A stretch of 49,171 nt of DNA, taken from positions 1-49,171 of the forward strand of contig CANQVT010000016.1 of assembly GCA_947627365.1 (NCBI GenBank). The letters run 5' to 3'. A program made the translations under genes and the position numbers. The notes beneath the pieces were generated by a model. It was not told the origin of the DNA and searched no databases. It saw nothing but the letters and a program-made list of their open reading frames with translations. Positions 25,012 to 33,049 of the stretch are shown here, piece by piece. The first letter of the stretch is position 1, and every line of letters starts with the position of its first letter. The DNA comes from an uncultured Lachnospiraceae bacterium (lineage in GTDB: Bacteria; Bacillota; Clostridia; Lachnospirales; Lachnospiraceae).

Positions 25012-25512
25012 TTGAATTCACATATTGGCTACCCGGACGCCCTGCACGGGCTTGCAATGTCAGAGCAGACCCGCTCGCGCTTAATCGGGCACGCAGCGGT
25101 GCATAAGCTCGCTTGCGCTCACCAAGCACCGGCGGCCCTCAATGATCTGCTCTGACACAGCAAGTCCCTTTTGCAGGGCTGTGCGTTGGCATGCGGCAGA
25201 GCATTTATACTCTTGCATTTTTGCAGAATAAATTAGCGAATTATGCTTTTATCACAAGCAGCCGCAGGAAAGCCGGATGTTGCGTGCCCGCACGCAAACG
25301 ATAGGCAGTTCGACGCAGGATTCGCGAGCATAGCGACAGCTGTCGGAGCATGTCTGAGCGAAGCGAGTTTGCGGAGACAGCTGTCTATAAGCGGCGCCCT
25401 AAAGGACTAGCTTCGCGTCGGAGCCGAATCAAGGAGAACAACGTGTTTGCGGTGGGCACGCATATCGGCTCCTTCGGCGTCCGGGTAGCCAATATATGCA
25501 CTAAACACGAAT
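25012..25512 (+). mobile_element. Non-coding element with terminal inverted repeats (MITE-like), copy B
   Basis: This fills the xseB-xseA gap. The 20-nt sequence ATATTGGCTACCCGGACGCC (25022-25041) returns perfectly inverted at 25476-25495, and weaker matching continues outward about 10 nt. Inside is a long imperfect hairpin: 25040-25069 pairs with 25146-25178 and includes a 12-bp perfect stem of TGTCAGAGCAGA. Next come TTGCGTGC-CC-GCACGCAA (25280-25297), two GACAGCTGTC palindromes (25335-25344, 25376-25385) and GGAGCCGA paired with TCGGCTCC (25420-25427, 25465-25472). No transposase and no clear target duplication are seen. An ORF at 25350 is judged spurious. The right 192 nt recur at 48980-49171, the middle part recurs at 1-123, and the left tip recurs at 21802. 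Confidence 0.75.
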
Positions 25513-26712
25513 ATCTTCTACACACAAAACTTCCGCAGCTATCTTTCCGTCCGCAACATAAGCCTCCAGCCGATCACCCGCCTGCACCTGGCTGACCGAG
25601 GAGATGCGTTTCCCTTCCTCGTCCGTCACACAGGCATAGCCCTGCGCCAGCTTCTCAAGCGGCGACAGTCCGCGCAGCCGCTCGATGCCAAGAGCCATCC
25701 GGCGCTTCCTGTCCTTCAGGCCTTCCTGTATCCCCCGGCGCAGCCGCTCGTCCAAGTCCGCAGCTCTCTGTCTCTGGTCATGCACCCTCTGCTGCGGGCT
25801 CATGTAGCGCAGACGCATCTGCAGATTCTCCATGCGTCCCCGCTGCTCCCCGATCCTCTGGCGCATCAAGCGTCCAAAGCCTGCCTGCACATCCAACAGC
25901 TGCTGGCAAAGCGCCCCCGCATCCGCGACCGCAAGCTCGGCCGCGGCCGAGGGAGTCGGTGCGCGCAGATCCGCCACAAAATCCGCGATCGTCGTGTCTG
26001 TCTCATGGCCGACCGCCGAGATCACCGGCGTCCTGCACGCAAAGATCGCCCGGGCGACGATCTCCTCATTGAACGCCCACAAATCCTCGATCGAGCCTCC
26101 GCCGCGCCCGACAATGATGACGTCCACATTCTGTTCGTCCAGCACGCGAAGACCCTCCGCCACGCTCTCGGCCGCTCCTTCGCCCTGCACCTGCGCCGGA
26201 TAGAGGACGATCTGAATTCCGGGACTGCGCCTTTGGGAGACCGTGATGATGTCTCGGACCGCAGCCCCTGTAGGCGCTGTCACGACGCCGAGCCTGCGCA
26301 CGTATTTCGGGATCGGCTTCTTGTATTCCGGGTCAAACATGCCCATCTCCTCAAGCTCCCGCTTCAGCGCCAGAAAACGCTCATAGAGCGCCCCGGCCCC
26401 ATCCTGCCGGATCCGGCTCGCGTACAGCTGGTATTTGCCGTCCCGCTCATAAACGTTCACGCTCCCGTCCACGATCACCTGCTGCCCGTTAGATAGTTGA
26501 AAAGCCAGTCCCCTTCTGGCACTGGCAAACATCACGCACGCAATCGTCCCGGCCGCATCCTTGAGCGAAAAATAAATGTGTCCCGAGCTGTGGTATTTGC
26601 AGTTTGATACCTCGCCCTGAACGCTGACCCGATTCAGCAGGAAATCCTGCGTAAACATATTTTTGATATACTGATTGATCTGACTGACCGAATATACTTT
26701 CTGCATAATCAT
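25501..26712 (-). CDS. xseA: Exodeoxyribonuclease VII large subunit
   Basis: The product is 403 aa. An OB-fold domain (about 1-105; SVQGEVSNCKYHSSGHIYFSL) is followed by the catalytic domain with RLGVVTAPTGAAVRDI, VGRGGGSIEDLWAFN and GHETDTTIADFVADLRAPTP, all hallmarks of XseA. A coiled-coil region then leads to a C-terminal strand segment. With XseB it degrades single-stranded DNA into oligonucleotides. The start lies 2 nt after the nusB stop (ATG 26712; 26706 also possible). The last codons run into the right edge of the inserted element, so the insertion may have replaced the native C-terminal codons. Confidence 0.93.
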   Translation of the reverse strand: MIMQKVYSVSQINQYIKNMFTQDFLLNRVSVQGEVSNCKYHSSGHIYFSLKDAAGTIACVMFASARRGLAFQLSNGQQVIVDGSVNVYERDGKYQLYASRIRQDGAGALYERFLALKRELEEMGMFDPEYKKPIPKYVRRLGVVTAPTGAAVRDIITVSQRRSPGIQIVLYPAQVQGEGAAESVAEGLRVLDEQNVDVIIVGRGGGSIEDLWAFNEEIVARAIFACRTPVISAVGHETDTTIADFVADLRAPTPSAAAELAVADAGALCQQLLDVQAGFGRLMRQRIGEQRGRMENLQMRLRYMSPQQRVHDQRQRAADLDERLRRGIQEGLKDRKRRMALGIERLRGLSPLEKLAQGYACVTDEEGKRISSVSQVQAGDRLEAYVADGKIAAEVLCVEDIRV

Positions 26713-26714
26713 AT

Positions 26715-27110
26715 TCAGGCAAGCTTCGCCAGAATCCCGTTCACAAACGACGGCGAATCATCCCCTCCATATTTCTTGGCGAGCTCCACCGCCTCATTGA
26801 TCGCAACTTTCAGCGGCACATCCTCGTCGAACAGCATCTCATAGACCGCCAGACGGAGGATCGCCAGCTCGGCCTTTCCCATGCGCTGCGTCTTCCAGCC
26901 CTGCGCCACTTCGTTGATCCTGCTGTCAATCCCAGGGATCTTCTCCTTAATCAGGCCGACCTTCTCCGCAATGTAACCCTGCTCCTCCTCCGTCGCCTCG
27001 GTGAGCTCCTCGAAATAGATCTGCACCTGCTCCGGAATCTCCTCGCTCGGATGAAAGTCCCCGCAGAACACAAGCCTGAATATATGTTCCCTGATCTCGC
27101 TTCTCTTCAT
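26715..27110 (-). CDS. nusB: Transcription antitermination protein NusB
   Basis: This all-helical 131-aa protein matches Nus[17 protein letters not shown] at the start and [31 protein letters not shown] near the end, with [12 protein letters not shown]. It joins NusE and NusA on boxA RNA to support rRNA transcription. It lies directly upstream of xseA and downstream of the Gls24 gene, the standard Clostridia order. Confidence 0.93.
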   Translation of the reverse strand: MKRSEIREHIFRLVFCGDFHPSEEIPEQVQIYFEELTEATEEEQGYIAEKVGLIKEKIPGIDSRINEVAQGWKTQRMGKAELAILRLAVYEMLFDEDVPLKVAINEAVELAKKYGGDDSPSFVNGILAKLA

Positions 27111-27132
27111 CGTTCACTTCTCCGCTGGTCTT

Positions 27133-27525
27133 TTATTTCTTATCCATCGCGACGTTGACGATCTTGATATTTACCTCGGCAACCTCAAGTCCGGTCATCG
27201 TCTCAATTGCTGTCTTGACCTTCTCCTGTATCTTGGAACAGGTCGTCGGCACATTGTAGCCGTACTGGATATTGATCGCGAGCGCCACATGGACAGTTTT
27301 CTCATCCATCGTGATCTTCACACCCTTCGACAGGCTCTTCATGCCGAGCTTCTCGATCAGATCCCTCGTGACATTGCCGGCCATCGAGGCGACGCCGTCG
27401 ATCTCTGAAGCCGCCAGACCAGCAATAATCGCGACCACCTCATCCGCGATGCGTACCTCTCCGAACTGTTCCTCATTCTCCAGCTTATGCGTGTGTAGTT
27501 CTGTATTTTCCATAGTTGCTTCCAT
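27133..27525 (-). CDS. Asp23/Gls24 family envelope stress protein
   Basis: The 130-aa product carries the Asp23 domain: GEVRIADEVVAIIAGLAASEIDGVASMAG followed by GVKITMDEKTVHVALAINIQYGYNVP and an amphipathic helix. Such proteins form a membrane-proximal layer linked to envelope homeostasis and commonly precede nusB in Clostridia. AAGGAGG lies 8 nt before the ATG at 27525; a nearby second ATG (27513) is less favoured. It is the first gene after a strong promoter, so it may head the long housekeeping operon. Confidence 0.9.
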   Translation of the reverse strand: MEATMENTELHTHKLENEEQFGEVRIADEVVAIIAGLAASEIDGVASMAGNVTRDLIEKLGMKSLSKGVKITMDEKTVHVALAINIQYGYNVPTTCSKIQEKVKTAIETMTGLEVAEVNIKIVNVAMDKK

Positions 27526-27604
27526 AGCGATAGCCTCCTTACCCAAATGTGCAACAGCATATGAATTATTTCATCCATGTATTGTGTTATCAATATTAGT
27601 ATTT

Positions 27605-27633
27605 ATTATACAGAAAACACATAAGGTTTGCAA
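27605..27633 (-). promoter_or_regulatory. Strong sigma-A promoter of the Gls24-nusB-xse operon
   Basis: On the minus strand TTGCAA (27628-27633), a 17-nt spacer and a perfect TATAAT (27605-27610) lie about 80 nt upstream of the Gls24 start. The surrounding DNA is unusually AT-rich. This is the best promoter upstream of the operon that runs to recN. Confidence 0.85.
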
Positions 27634-27716
27634 GACGTTTTCGCGTTTTCACTTTTTCGCTTCGTCCACCTTGTCTTTGATTGAGTCGAATCAGCTATGT
27701 AAATGTTATCAGCAAA

Positions 27717-27740
27717 CCCCTTGCCGTTTCCGGCAAGGGG
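27717..27740 (-). terminator. Terminator after the intracellular GH43 gene
   Basis: CCCCTTGCCG and CGGCAAGGGG form a perfect 10-bp stem with a 4-nt loop, 70 nt after the GH43 stop. The following T tract is short (TTTGCT), so it may be leaky. The rest of the gap to 27810 shows nothing notable. Confidence 0.75.
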
Positions 27741-27810
27741 CTAAATACCTTTGTCTCAGTTTGTTTCAAAAAACGCATTTCACAAATGCTTTTCCATATT
27801 TCATTCAACG

Positions 27811-28764
27811 TCAAAACCGGTACTCAAATACCGGCCTCCCGTCTGCATCCCACCGCACTCTCAAAAGCATCGCATGCCGGTTCGGCACGTAAAGCGGGTT
27901 TCCTTCCAATTCCTTTGTCTTTCTGGCATGGAATACCATAACTGTGTCCCCGGCCTCATCTTCCACAAAGCAATTATGCCCCGGTCCATAAATTTCCAGC
28001 GACTCGTCCGTCTTAAGCACAGGATAACGTTCCTTTTTCCACTGCCTGGGATCCAAAAGATCCGCATTCTCATCGATGCTGAGCATGCCGACACAATAAT
28101 GGACGCCGGTGTCACTTGCAGAATAAGTGAGATAGATCTTGCCATCACGCTTCAGGGCAAATGGTCCCTCATTTACCCAGAATCCATAACGCTCCCAGTC
28201 ATAATCGGGGGATGTGAGCAACACCTGCATTGTCTTCAGTCTGACAGGCGATTCCATCTCAGCGATATACAGATTGGAAATCTGCTTTCCTACGCTGACC
28301 TTCTCTGCCCAGACCAAATAGCGCTTATCCTTGTTCTCGAAAACAGTAGCATCCAGTGAAAATGCCTGAAAGGAAAACTCATCTCCCTCCGCCGCCTGTA
28401 TCTTACCACATTCGCGCCATGTCCCGGTCAAAGGATCCTCGTCCGTGCATTCCAGTACATAGGGGCGAATCTCCCAGACATCATCCTTATCTCCCGCAGC
28501 AAAATAAATGTACCATTTGCCATCCAGATAATGCAGTTCCGGCGCCCATACATGTTCGCTCATAATACCGCTCTCATGCTTACGCCAGACAATTGTTTCC
28601 GGAGCATCCGCAAGATCCAGAAGATGCTCTGCATGCCTCAGCGCAATACAGTCATATTCCGGAATACTCGCTGTAAAAAAATAGGTTCCGTCTGTATGGC
28701 GATATACATAAGGGTCGGCCCTCTGCATAATCCAGGGCTGTCTTATATCGTATTCTTTTCTCAT
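27811..28764 (-). CDS. Intracellular glycoside hydrolase family 43 (probable alpha-L-arabinofuranosidase)
   Basis: This 317-aa five-bladed beta-propeller enzyme lacks a signal peptide. GH43 acids are visible: Asp17 (base) in QRADPYVYR, Asp138 in FSLDATVF and Glu199 (acid) in FWVNEGPFAL. It would cleave arabinosyl or related residues from imported oligosaccharides in the cytoplasm. It is the last gene of an ABC import operon, 14 nt after the YesL gene. The GH43 family also includes xylosidases, so the exact sugar is inferred from the neighbouring secreted arabinanase-like protein. Confidence 0.88.
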   Translation of the reverse strand: MRKEYDIRQPWIMQRADPYVYRHTDGTYFFTASIPEYDCIALRHAEHLLDLADAPETIVWRKHESGIMSEHVWAPELHYLDGKWYIYFAAGDKDDVWEIRPYVLECTDEDPLTGTWRECGKIQAAEGDEFSFQAFSLDATVFENKDKRYLVWAEKVSVGKQISNLYIAEMESPVRLKTMQVLLTSPDYDWERYGFWVNEGPFALKRDGKIYLTYSASDTGVHYCVGMLSIDENADLLDPRQWKKERYPVLKTDESLEIYGPGHNCFVEDEAGDTVMVFHARKTKELEGNPLYVPNRHAMLLRVRWDADGRPVFEYRF

Positions 28765-28778
28765 TGTCAGCTACTTCC

Positions 28779-29426
28779 TCACTTGTCAGAATTTTCGTCA
28801 TCCAAAACAGAATCGAAATCATCATATCTTTCATCAATGTGGTTCATAAAAACCCGGTAAAAGAAAAAGGACTGTATATAGGAAAGCAGAGCAAACCCGA
28901 TAAAGAGCATAATACTGTTGGCAATCAGCGATGTAAGGTTTGCATAGACTACTACCAATGTGATCAGCAGAACGATCACCGTGTACGGCAAATAGCCAAT
29001 CGCAAAAGCCGCTGCATTTTTCATCAAATTCCTTCTGCTTCCCCTTAACTTCGCAAATACAGGAAATATCCAAAGCTCAACCATAAACAGAAAAACTGCT
29101 ACAATCACGCTCAGCACGGTCATTCCCTTCGCGAATGTCCCCTGTATCCGTCCCCAAAACACCACATCACCAGTCAGCAACGCCCCGCAGACCAGCATCA
29201 GAAGCCAGACAGGCGTGATCTGGCGGAAGTTTTCCTTAAAGCTCCGAAAAAACCGCCTGACCACATACCCATCCCCGCTTCGGATTGACGTAATACTCAC
29301 ATAATACATCGCTGTTGTAGACGCACCGATCGTGATCACCGGCAGACTGCAGATCAGCCACAGCATATTGAGCACCACCATATCCGTAAGCTTATTCAAA
29401 AAAGCAATCACCGGTGAATCTGACAT
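28779..29426 (-). CDS. YesL-family (DUF624) membrane protein
   Basis: This 215-aa protein has about five membrane helices and the family opening LNKLTDMVVLNMLWLICSLPVITIGAS with TAMYYVSITSIRSGDGYVVRRFF. YesL proteins are regularly encoded in sugar ABC operons of Firmicutes, but their biochemical role is not established. It lies 11 nt after the permease gene and before the GH43 gene, fully embedded in the operon. GGAGAG precedes the ATG. Confidence 0.88.
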   Translation of the reverse strand: MSDSPVIAFLNKLTDMVVLNMLWLICSLPVITIGASTTAMYYVSITSIRSGDGYVVRRFFRSFKENFRQITPVWLLMLVCGALLTGDVVFWGRIQGTFAKGMTVLSVIVAVFLFMVELWIFPVFAKLRGSRRNLMKNAAAFAIGYLPYTVIVLLITLVVVYANLTSLIANSIMLFIGFALLSYIQSFFFYRVFMNHIDERYDDFDSVLDDENSDK

Positions 29427-29437
29427 ACTCTCTCTCC

Positions 29438-30304
29438 TTACTTGATACCGCTGATCGCCACGGATTCAATGATCACCTTCTGGAAGCAGAAAAACAGGAT
29501 GATCGTCGGTATCATCGCGATTACGGAAGCCGCCATGATCAGCGCATAATCGCTTTGGATAGAATAATACGTATTGAAGGAACGGATAACCACCTGCAAA
29601 GTCCATGTGCTCTCGCTGCGCAGGAAGATCGTCGGCGCAAGATAATCATTCCAGATTGCCATAAACCACAGAGTGATCTGCGTGCCGACCGCACCCTTCA
29701 TCAGCGGGAAATAAATTTGTAAAAACGTGCGGAAATATCCGCAACCGTCCAGCTTCGCCGCATCCATCAGGTCATTCGGTATACTGGTAAGATTCTGACG
29801 CAGGAAGAATATCATGCTGACATTTCCGAAACATGCCGGAATGATCAACGGCAAAAGAGAATCTGTCCATTTCAGCTGCGTAAACATAACATACTGCGGG
29901 ATCATGATAACCGCAAACGGAATCATAATCGTTGCGAGCAGTCCCATAAAAATGGCACCTTTTCCGCGGAATTTCAGCTTAGCAAATGAAAATGCGGCCA
30001 GTGTAGACGTAAAACCGCCAATCACCAGCACAGGTACCTCCACACAAAGCGTATTGATGATACCGGAAATGAAATTTCCCTTACTGAGTACCTCTGAGTA
30101 TTTTCCCCACACCCATGGATCCGGAATCACCTTCAGCTCCGCCGAAAGATATTGATTCTTGGTCATAAATGATGTCATGACCATATAGAAGAATGGGAAG
30201 ACCATCGTCACAGCGCCGAGGGCAAGCAGTATGAATACAATGATATTAATATATTTTTCTTTTTTAGATTTAATGCCGGAATTCGCATAATCTCTGTCTT
30301 TCAT
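29438..30304 (-). CDS. Carbohydrate ABC permease, MalG/AraQ type
   Basis: This 288-aa permease has six predicted helices and the EAA loop MDAAKLDGCGYFRTFLQIYFPLMK. I prefer ATG 30304, with GGGGGG 8 nt upstream, over GTG 30313. It is paired with the MalF-type permease encoded 13 nt upstream, and together they form the membrane channel for the binding protein at 31335-32774. No ATPase gene is present in the operon. Confidence 0.92.
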   Translation of the reverse strand: MKDRDYANSGIKSKKEKYINIIVFILLALGAVTMVFPFFYMVMTSFMTKNQYLSAELKVIPDPWVWGKYSEVLSKGNFISGIINTLCVEVPVLVIGGFTSTLAAFSFAKLKFRGKGAIFMGLLATIMIPFAVIMIPQYVMFTQLKWTDSLLPLIIPACFGNVSMIFFLRQNLTSIPNDLMDAAKLDGCGYFRTFLQIYFPLMKGAVGTQITLWFMAIWNDYLAPTIFLRSESTWTLQVVIRSFNTYYSIQSDYALIMAASVIAMIPTIILFFCFQKVIIESVAISGIK

Positions 30305-30317
30305 ATCTGTCACCCCC

Positions 30318-31253
30318 CTATTCTATGGTCTTGACCCATTTATCCTGACCGATAAAGTTAATCAGCGTAATAATGAAAATGATGATCGCCAGGATAACGG
30401 CAATTGCGCTTGCATAACCGAGCTGATAGCTCTCAAACGCTTTCTGGTACAAATAGAAAACGATCGTCGCCGCGCTGTAGCCGATACCGCCGTTTCCGTT
30501 CGGCGTCATGACCTGCACCTCTACAAACACCTGGAAGCCGCCGATCAGCGTGGTTACCAGTATGTAAAAGGTTACAGGTGAGAGCAGCGGCAGCGTAATG
30601 TTGCGGAATTTCTGCCAGCCGTTCGCGCCATCCACCATCGCCGCCTCATAATAGTTTCTCGGAATATTCTGAAGCCCCGCAAGATACAGGATAATCGAGG
30701 TTCCAAGACCTTTCCAGACCATGAAAATGATCATCGCCACTTTGATCAGAACTTCATCGCCCAGCCAGTTGGGACCGTGCATGCCGGTCAGAGTTTTGAT
30801 GATAACATTCAGAAGACCGTAATCGTAATTATATACCCAAGCCCACAGAATGGAAACCGCCACCAGCGAAGAAATAACCGGCAAATAGTACATTGTGCGA
30901 AGGATACGCACACCCGGAATCTTCCGGTTCATTCCCATCGCGAGAAGCAGGCCGAGGATCATGCCGATCGGGATACCGATCAGATAGATCGTGGTCGTCA
31001 CAAGCGTCTGCCAGAACTTTCGGTCTGAGAAGAGCTTGACATAGTTGTTTAGCCCGCAAAATTTGCTCATCATTCCCTGGAAGCCCTTCGCACCGTTCCA
31101 GTTGGTGAGGGATGTCAAAACCGCAAAAATAATCGGCCACAGCATGAACAGCAGAAAGCCTATGGCCGGCGCCGCCACGAACAGCAGGCCAGTCCGCTCC
31201 TCTCTCTTGGCCATTGCAGACATATGATGCTTTACCTTTTTCTGTCCACTCAT
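30318..31253 (-). CDS. Carbohydrate ABC permease, MalF/LacF type
   Basis: This 311-aa permease has a long cytoplasmic N-terminus (about 20 residues), six helices and the EAA loop YEAAMVDGANGWQKFRNITLPLL. AAGGAGAG precedes the ATG. It follows the binding-protein gene across an 81-nt gap that contains a strong stem-loop, typical of graded expression between binding protein and permeases. Probable cargo is arabino-oligosaccharides, judging from the surrounding GH43 genes. Confidence 0.92.
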   Translation of the reverse strand: MSGQKKVKHHMSAMAKREERTGLLFVAAPAIGFLLFMLWPIIFAVLTSLTNWNGAKGFQGMMSKFCGLNNYVKLFSDRKFWQTLVTTTIYLIGIPIGMILGLLLAMGMNRKIPGVRILRTMYYLPVISSLVAVSILWAWVYNYDYGLLNVIIKTLTGMHGPNWLGDEVLIKVAMIIFMVWKGLGTSIILYLAGLQNIPRNYYEAAMVDGANGWQKFRNITLPLLSPVTFYILVTTLIGGFQVFVEVQVMTPNGNGGIGYSAATIVFYLYQKAFESYQLGYASAIAVILAIIIFIITLINFIGQDKWVKTIE

Positions 31254-31274
31254 ATTCTCTCTCCTTTATCAGGA

Positions 31275-31300
31275 AAGAGGGGCTATGGCAAGCCCCTCTT
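31275..31300 (-). terminator. Intercistronic stem-loop between binding protein and permease genes
   Basis: A perfect 10-bp stem, AAGAGGGGCT with AGCCCCTCTT and a 6-nt loop, is not followed by a T tract. It more likely protects the 3' end of the binding-protein mRNA or reduces read-through than ends transcription completely. Confidence 0.75.
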
Positions 31301-31334
31301 CATAATCATTCACCACTTGATCGCGGCGTATCTC

Positions 31335-32774
31335 TTATTGAGCTGCCTCTTTCATTGCGATCGCATTGTCAAGAGCATCCTGCATGATCGGCTGCATTCT
31401 CTCGCAATACTCTGCCGCGGTCTCCTCGCCCTGCAGCATGTACTCATAACCGCCGTTGAGGAACTCTGTCCACCAATCTGCATTGTATGTGTAAGTAGTT
31501 TCAACAAAGATACCTTTATACTTGTCGGTGCCTTCAATGTAATTGAAGATCACATCTACGTTGTCACCATAAGGAATCGTGCCGTCCTGCACCTTTGCAA
31601 GATAGTCGCCCTTCGCATAGCTCATGGTGTTCGGGATCTGGATGGAGGAGCCTGTGGTCTCGCCAGAGAGCACCCTCTGTCCCTCAAGATCCGTAGAGAG
31701 CATCGTAATCAGAGCTGCGGAAGCCTCCGGGAACTCTGTATCTGCAGATACCGCAAAGCCTACGGAACCATTACGTGTCATGGAAACGCCCGTGCTGCCT
31801 ACCGGCCATGCGCAAAGGCCCCACTCGTACGGGAAGGTGTTCTCGTCCATGAATGCAGCCACATCCCATGTGCCGCATGCATAGAAACCGATCTGGCCCG
31901 CCAGCCATCTCTGATAACCGCCAAGAGCAACATCCTGCTCATAAGTCGGCGTTACACCGTACTTGCAGGTAAGGTCTGCGAAGAACTGCAGAGCATCGAT
32001 GAACTCCTGCTGTCCGTCGATCACAACCTGGGTGTAATCCTCGTTCAGGAAATGTCCGCCATTGGTGTAAACGAAAGCATCCAGAGCCCACTGAAGCGCG
32101 TTCGCGGTACCCCACTGGTCAATCTCGCCGTCGCCGTCCTTGTCAACGGTCAGCTGCTTACAAACTTCCACGAATTCATCCCAGGTATACGGATTTTCCG
32201 GATCCGGATAATCGATGCCGGCCTCATCAAACAGGGTCTTGTTATATGCAAATGCAAAAGTAGAGAGATCCTTCGGCAGGCAGTAAAGGGAACCTGTACC
32301 AACCTCAGAACCATCGTAACGGTAGGCCGTGGCGATCGCCGGCCACAAATCGGCAACTGTCTCTTCCGGTACATAGTCATCCAGCGGAAGGAGATAGCCA
32401 TCGTCTACATTGCTTGCGATTCCATCCGGGCCGACATAGAAAATGTCAGGCATATCACCGGCAGACTTGTAAGCGAGAAGCTTCTGGCCATACTCGTCAG
32501 CCGTCGAAACCTCGAACGTAACCTTCGCGCCTGTACTCTCCGTGAACTTATCGATCAGAGACTGGTATACCGCCTTCTCATGATCCTGCGCATAAATGAA
32601 TACGGTAAGATCTGCATCACTGTAATCACCTGATACCGTAACATCCTGTGTAGCATTCTCGTCTACTGTAATCTGTGCACCTACATCATCACTGCCATCC
32701 TCTGCCGCATAGCTGGTGAACGGAGCAGCAACGAGCGCCGTTGCCATCATAATGCTGATAATTCTCTTCTTCAT
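31335..32774 (-). CDS. Extracellular sugar-binding protein of ABC importer
   Basis: This 479-aa protein starts at MKKRIISIMMATALVAAPF with AGGAGG just upstream. The signal peptide ends at YAA, and there is no lipobox, which is unusual for a Gram-positive binding protein. The mature part follows the SBP family 1 pattern: LTVFIYAQDHEKAVYQSLIDKF, GDMPDIFYVGPDG, and YNKTLFDEAGIDYPDPENPYTWDEF, the hinge region of maltodextrin-type proteins. It feeds the two permeases downstream. Its ligand is probably an arabino-oligosaccharide, by context only. Confidence 0.9.
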   Translation of the reverse strand: MKKRIISIMMATALVAAPFTSYAAEDGSDDVGAQITVDENATQDVTVSGDYSDADLTVFIYAQDHEKAVYQSLIDKFTESTGAKVTFEVSTADEYGQKLLAYKSAGDMPDIFYVGPDGIASNVDDGYLLPLDDYVPEETVADLWPAIATAYRYDGSEVGTGSLYCLPKDLSTFAFAYNKTLFDEAGIDYPDPENPYTWDEFVEVCKQLTVDKDGDGEIDQWGTANALQWALDAFVYTNGGHFLNEDYTQVVIDGQQEFIDALQFFADLTCKYGVTPTYEQDVALGGYQRWLAGQIGFYACGTWDVAAFMDENTFPYEWGLCAWPVGSTGVSMTRNGSVGFAVSADTEFPEASAALITMLSTDLEGQRVLSGETTGSSIQIPNTMSYAKGDYLAKVQDGTIPYGDNVDVIFNYIEGTDKYKGIFVETTYTYNADWWTEFLNGGYEYMLQGEETAAEYCERMQPIMQDALDNAIAMKEAAQ

Positions 32775-32878
32775 ATGATCCTCCTTTAAACATATTTCAT
32801 GTACGGAAAACGGGACAGCATGCAGTAAACCGGTATCCTGCATAAAAATCCGCGCGCTTTTCCGCGTTTGGTATTTAT

Positions 32879-32907
32879 ATGTTACAAGATAAGTATATAT
32901 TTGTCAA
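32879..32907 (-). promoter_or_regulatory. Promoter of the sugar-import operon
   Basis: On the minus strand a consensus TTGACA (32902-32907), a 17-nt spacer and TAACAT (32879-32884) lie about 105 nt upstream of the binding-protein start. The region between promoter and gene (32775-32878) is a long leader with no recognised riboswitch. A strong terminator lies upstream, so the import operon is transcribed separately from the endo-arabinanase gene. Confidence 0.8.
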
Positions 32908-32980
32908 TAGGCATTTCCTACAATTTTTATTTTTTTCTAAAATATTTTAGTTTTTTCTGTTTTCATAAAATAATTTAAAA

Positions 32981-33008
32981 GGCCTGCTCGGTCTTGGCCG
33001 AACAAGCC
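32981..33008 (-). terminator. Rho-independent terminator after the secreted GH43 gene
   Basis: An 11-bp stem (GGCTTGTTCGG with CCGAGCAGGCC, two G-U pairs in RNA) with a 6-nt loop is followed by TTTTAAATTATTTT. It lies about 40 nt after the stop codon of the gene at 33050. Confidence 0.88.
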
Positions 33009-33049
33009 TATGTCTTTCCTACTGTCTTTTGTATCTGCCGGACTCTATG

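Noticed and set aside
25022..25495. Insertion sequence with its own transposase
   Set aside because: The interval is too short, and no reading frame resembles a transposase. No clear target-site duplication was found.
25350..25595. Small ORFs beginning MSERSEFAETAV in all three repeat copies (42-227, 25350-25595, 48960-49142)
   Set aside because: No proper ribosome site, a frame-shifting 25-nt deletion in copy A, and C-terminal parts that run into unrelated flanking sequence. Treated as a by-product of the repeat.
31224..32633. 469-codon open frame on the plus strand
   Set aside because: Antisense to the sugar-binding protein and permease start. No family features and no ribosome site.
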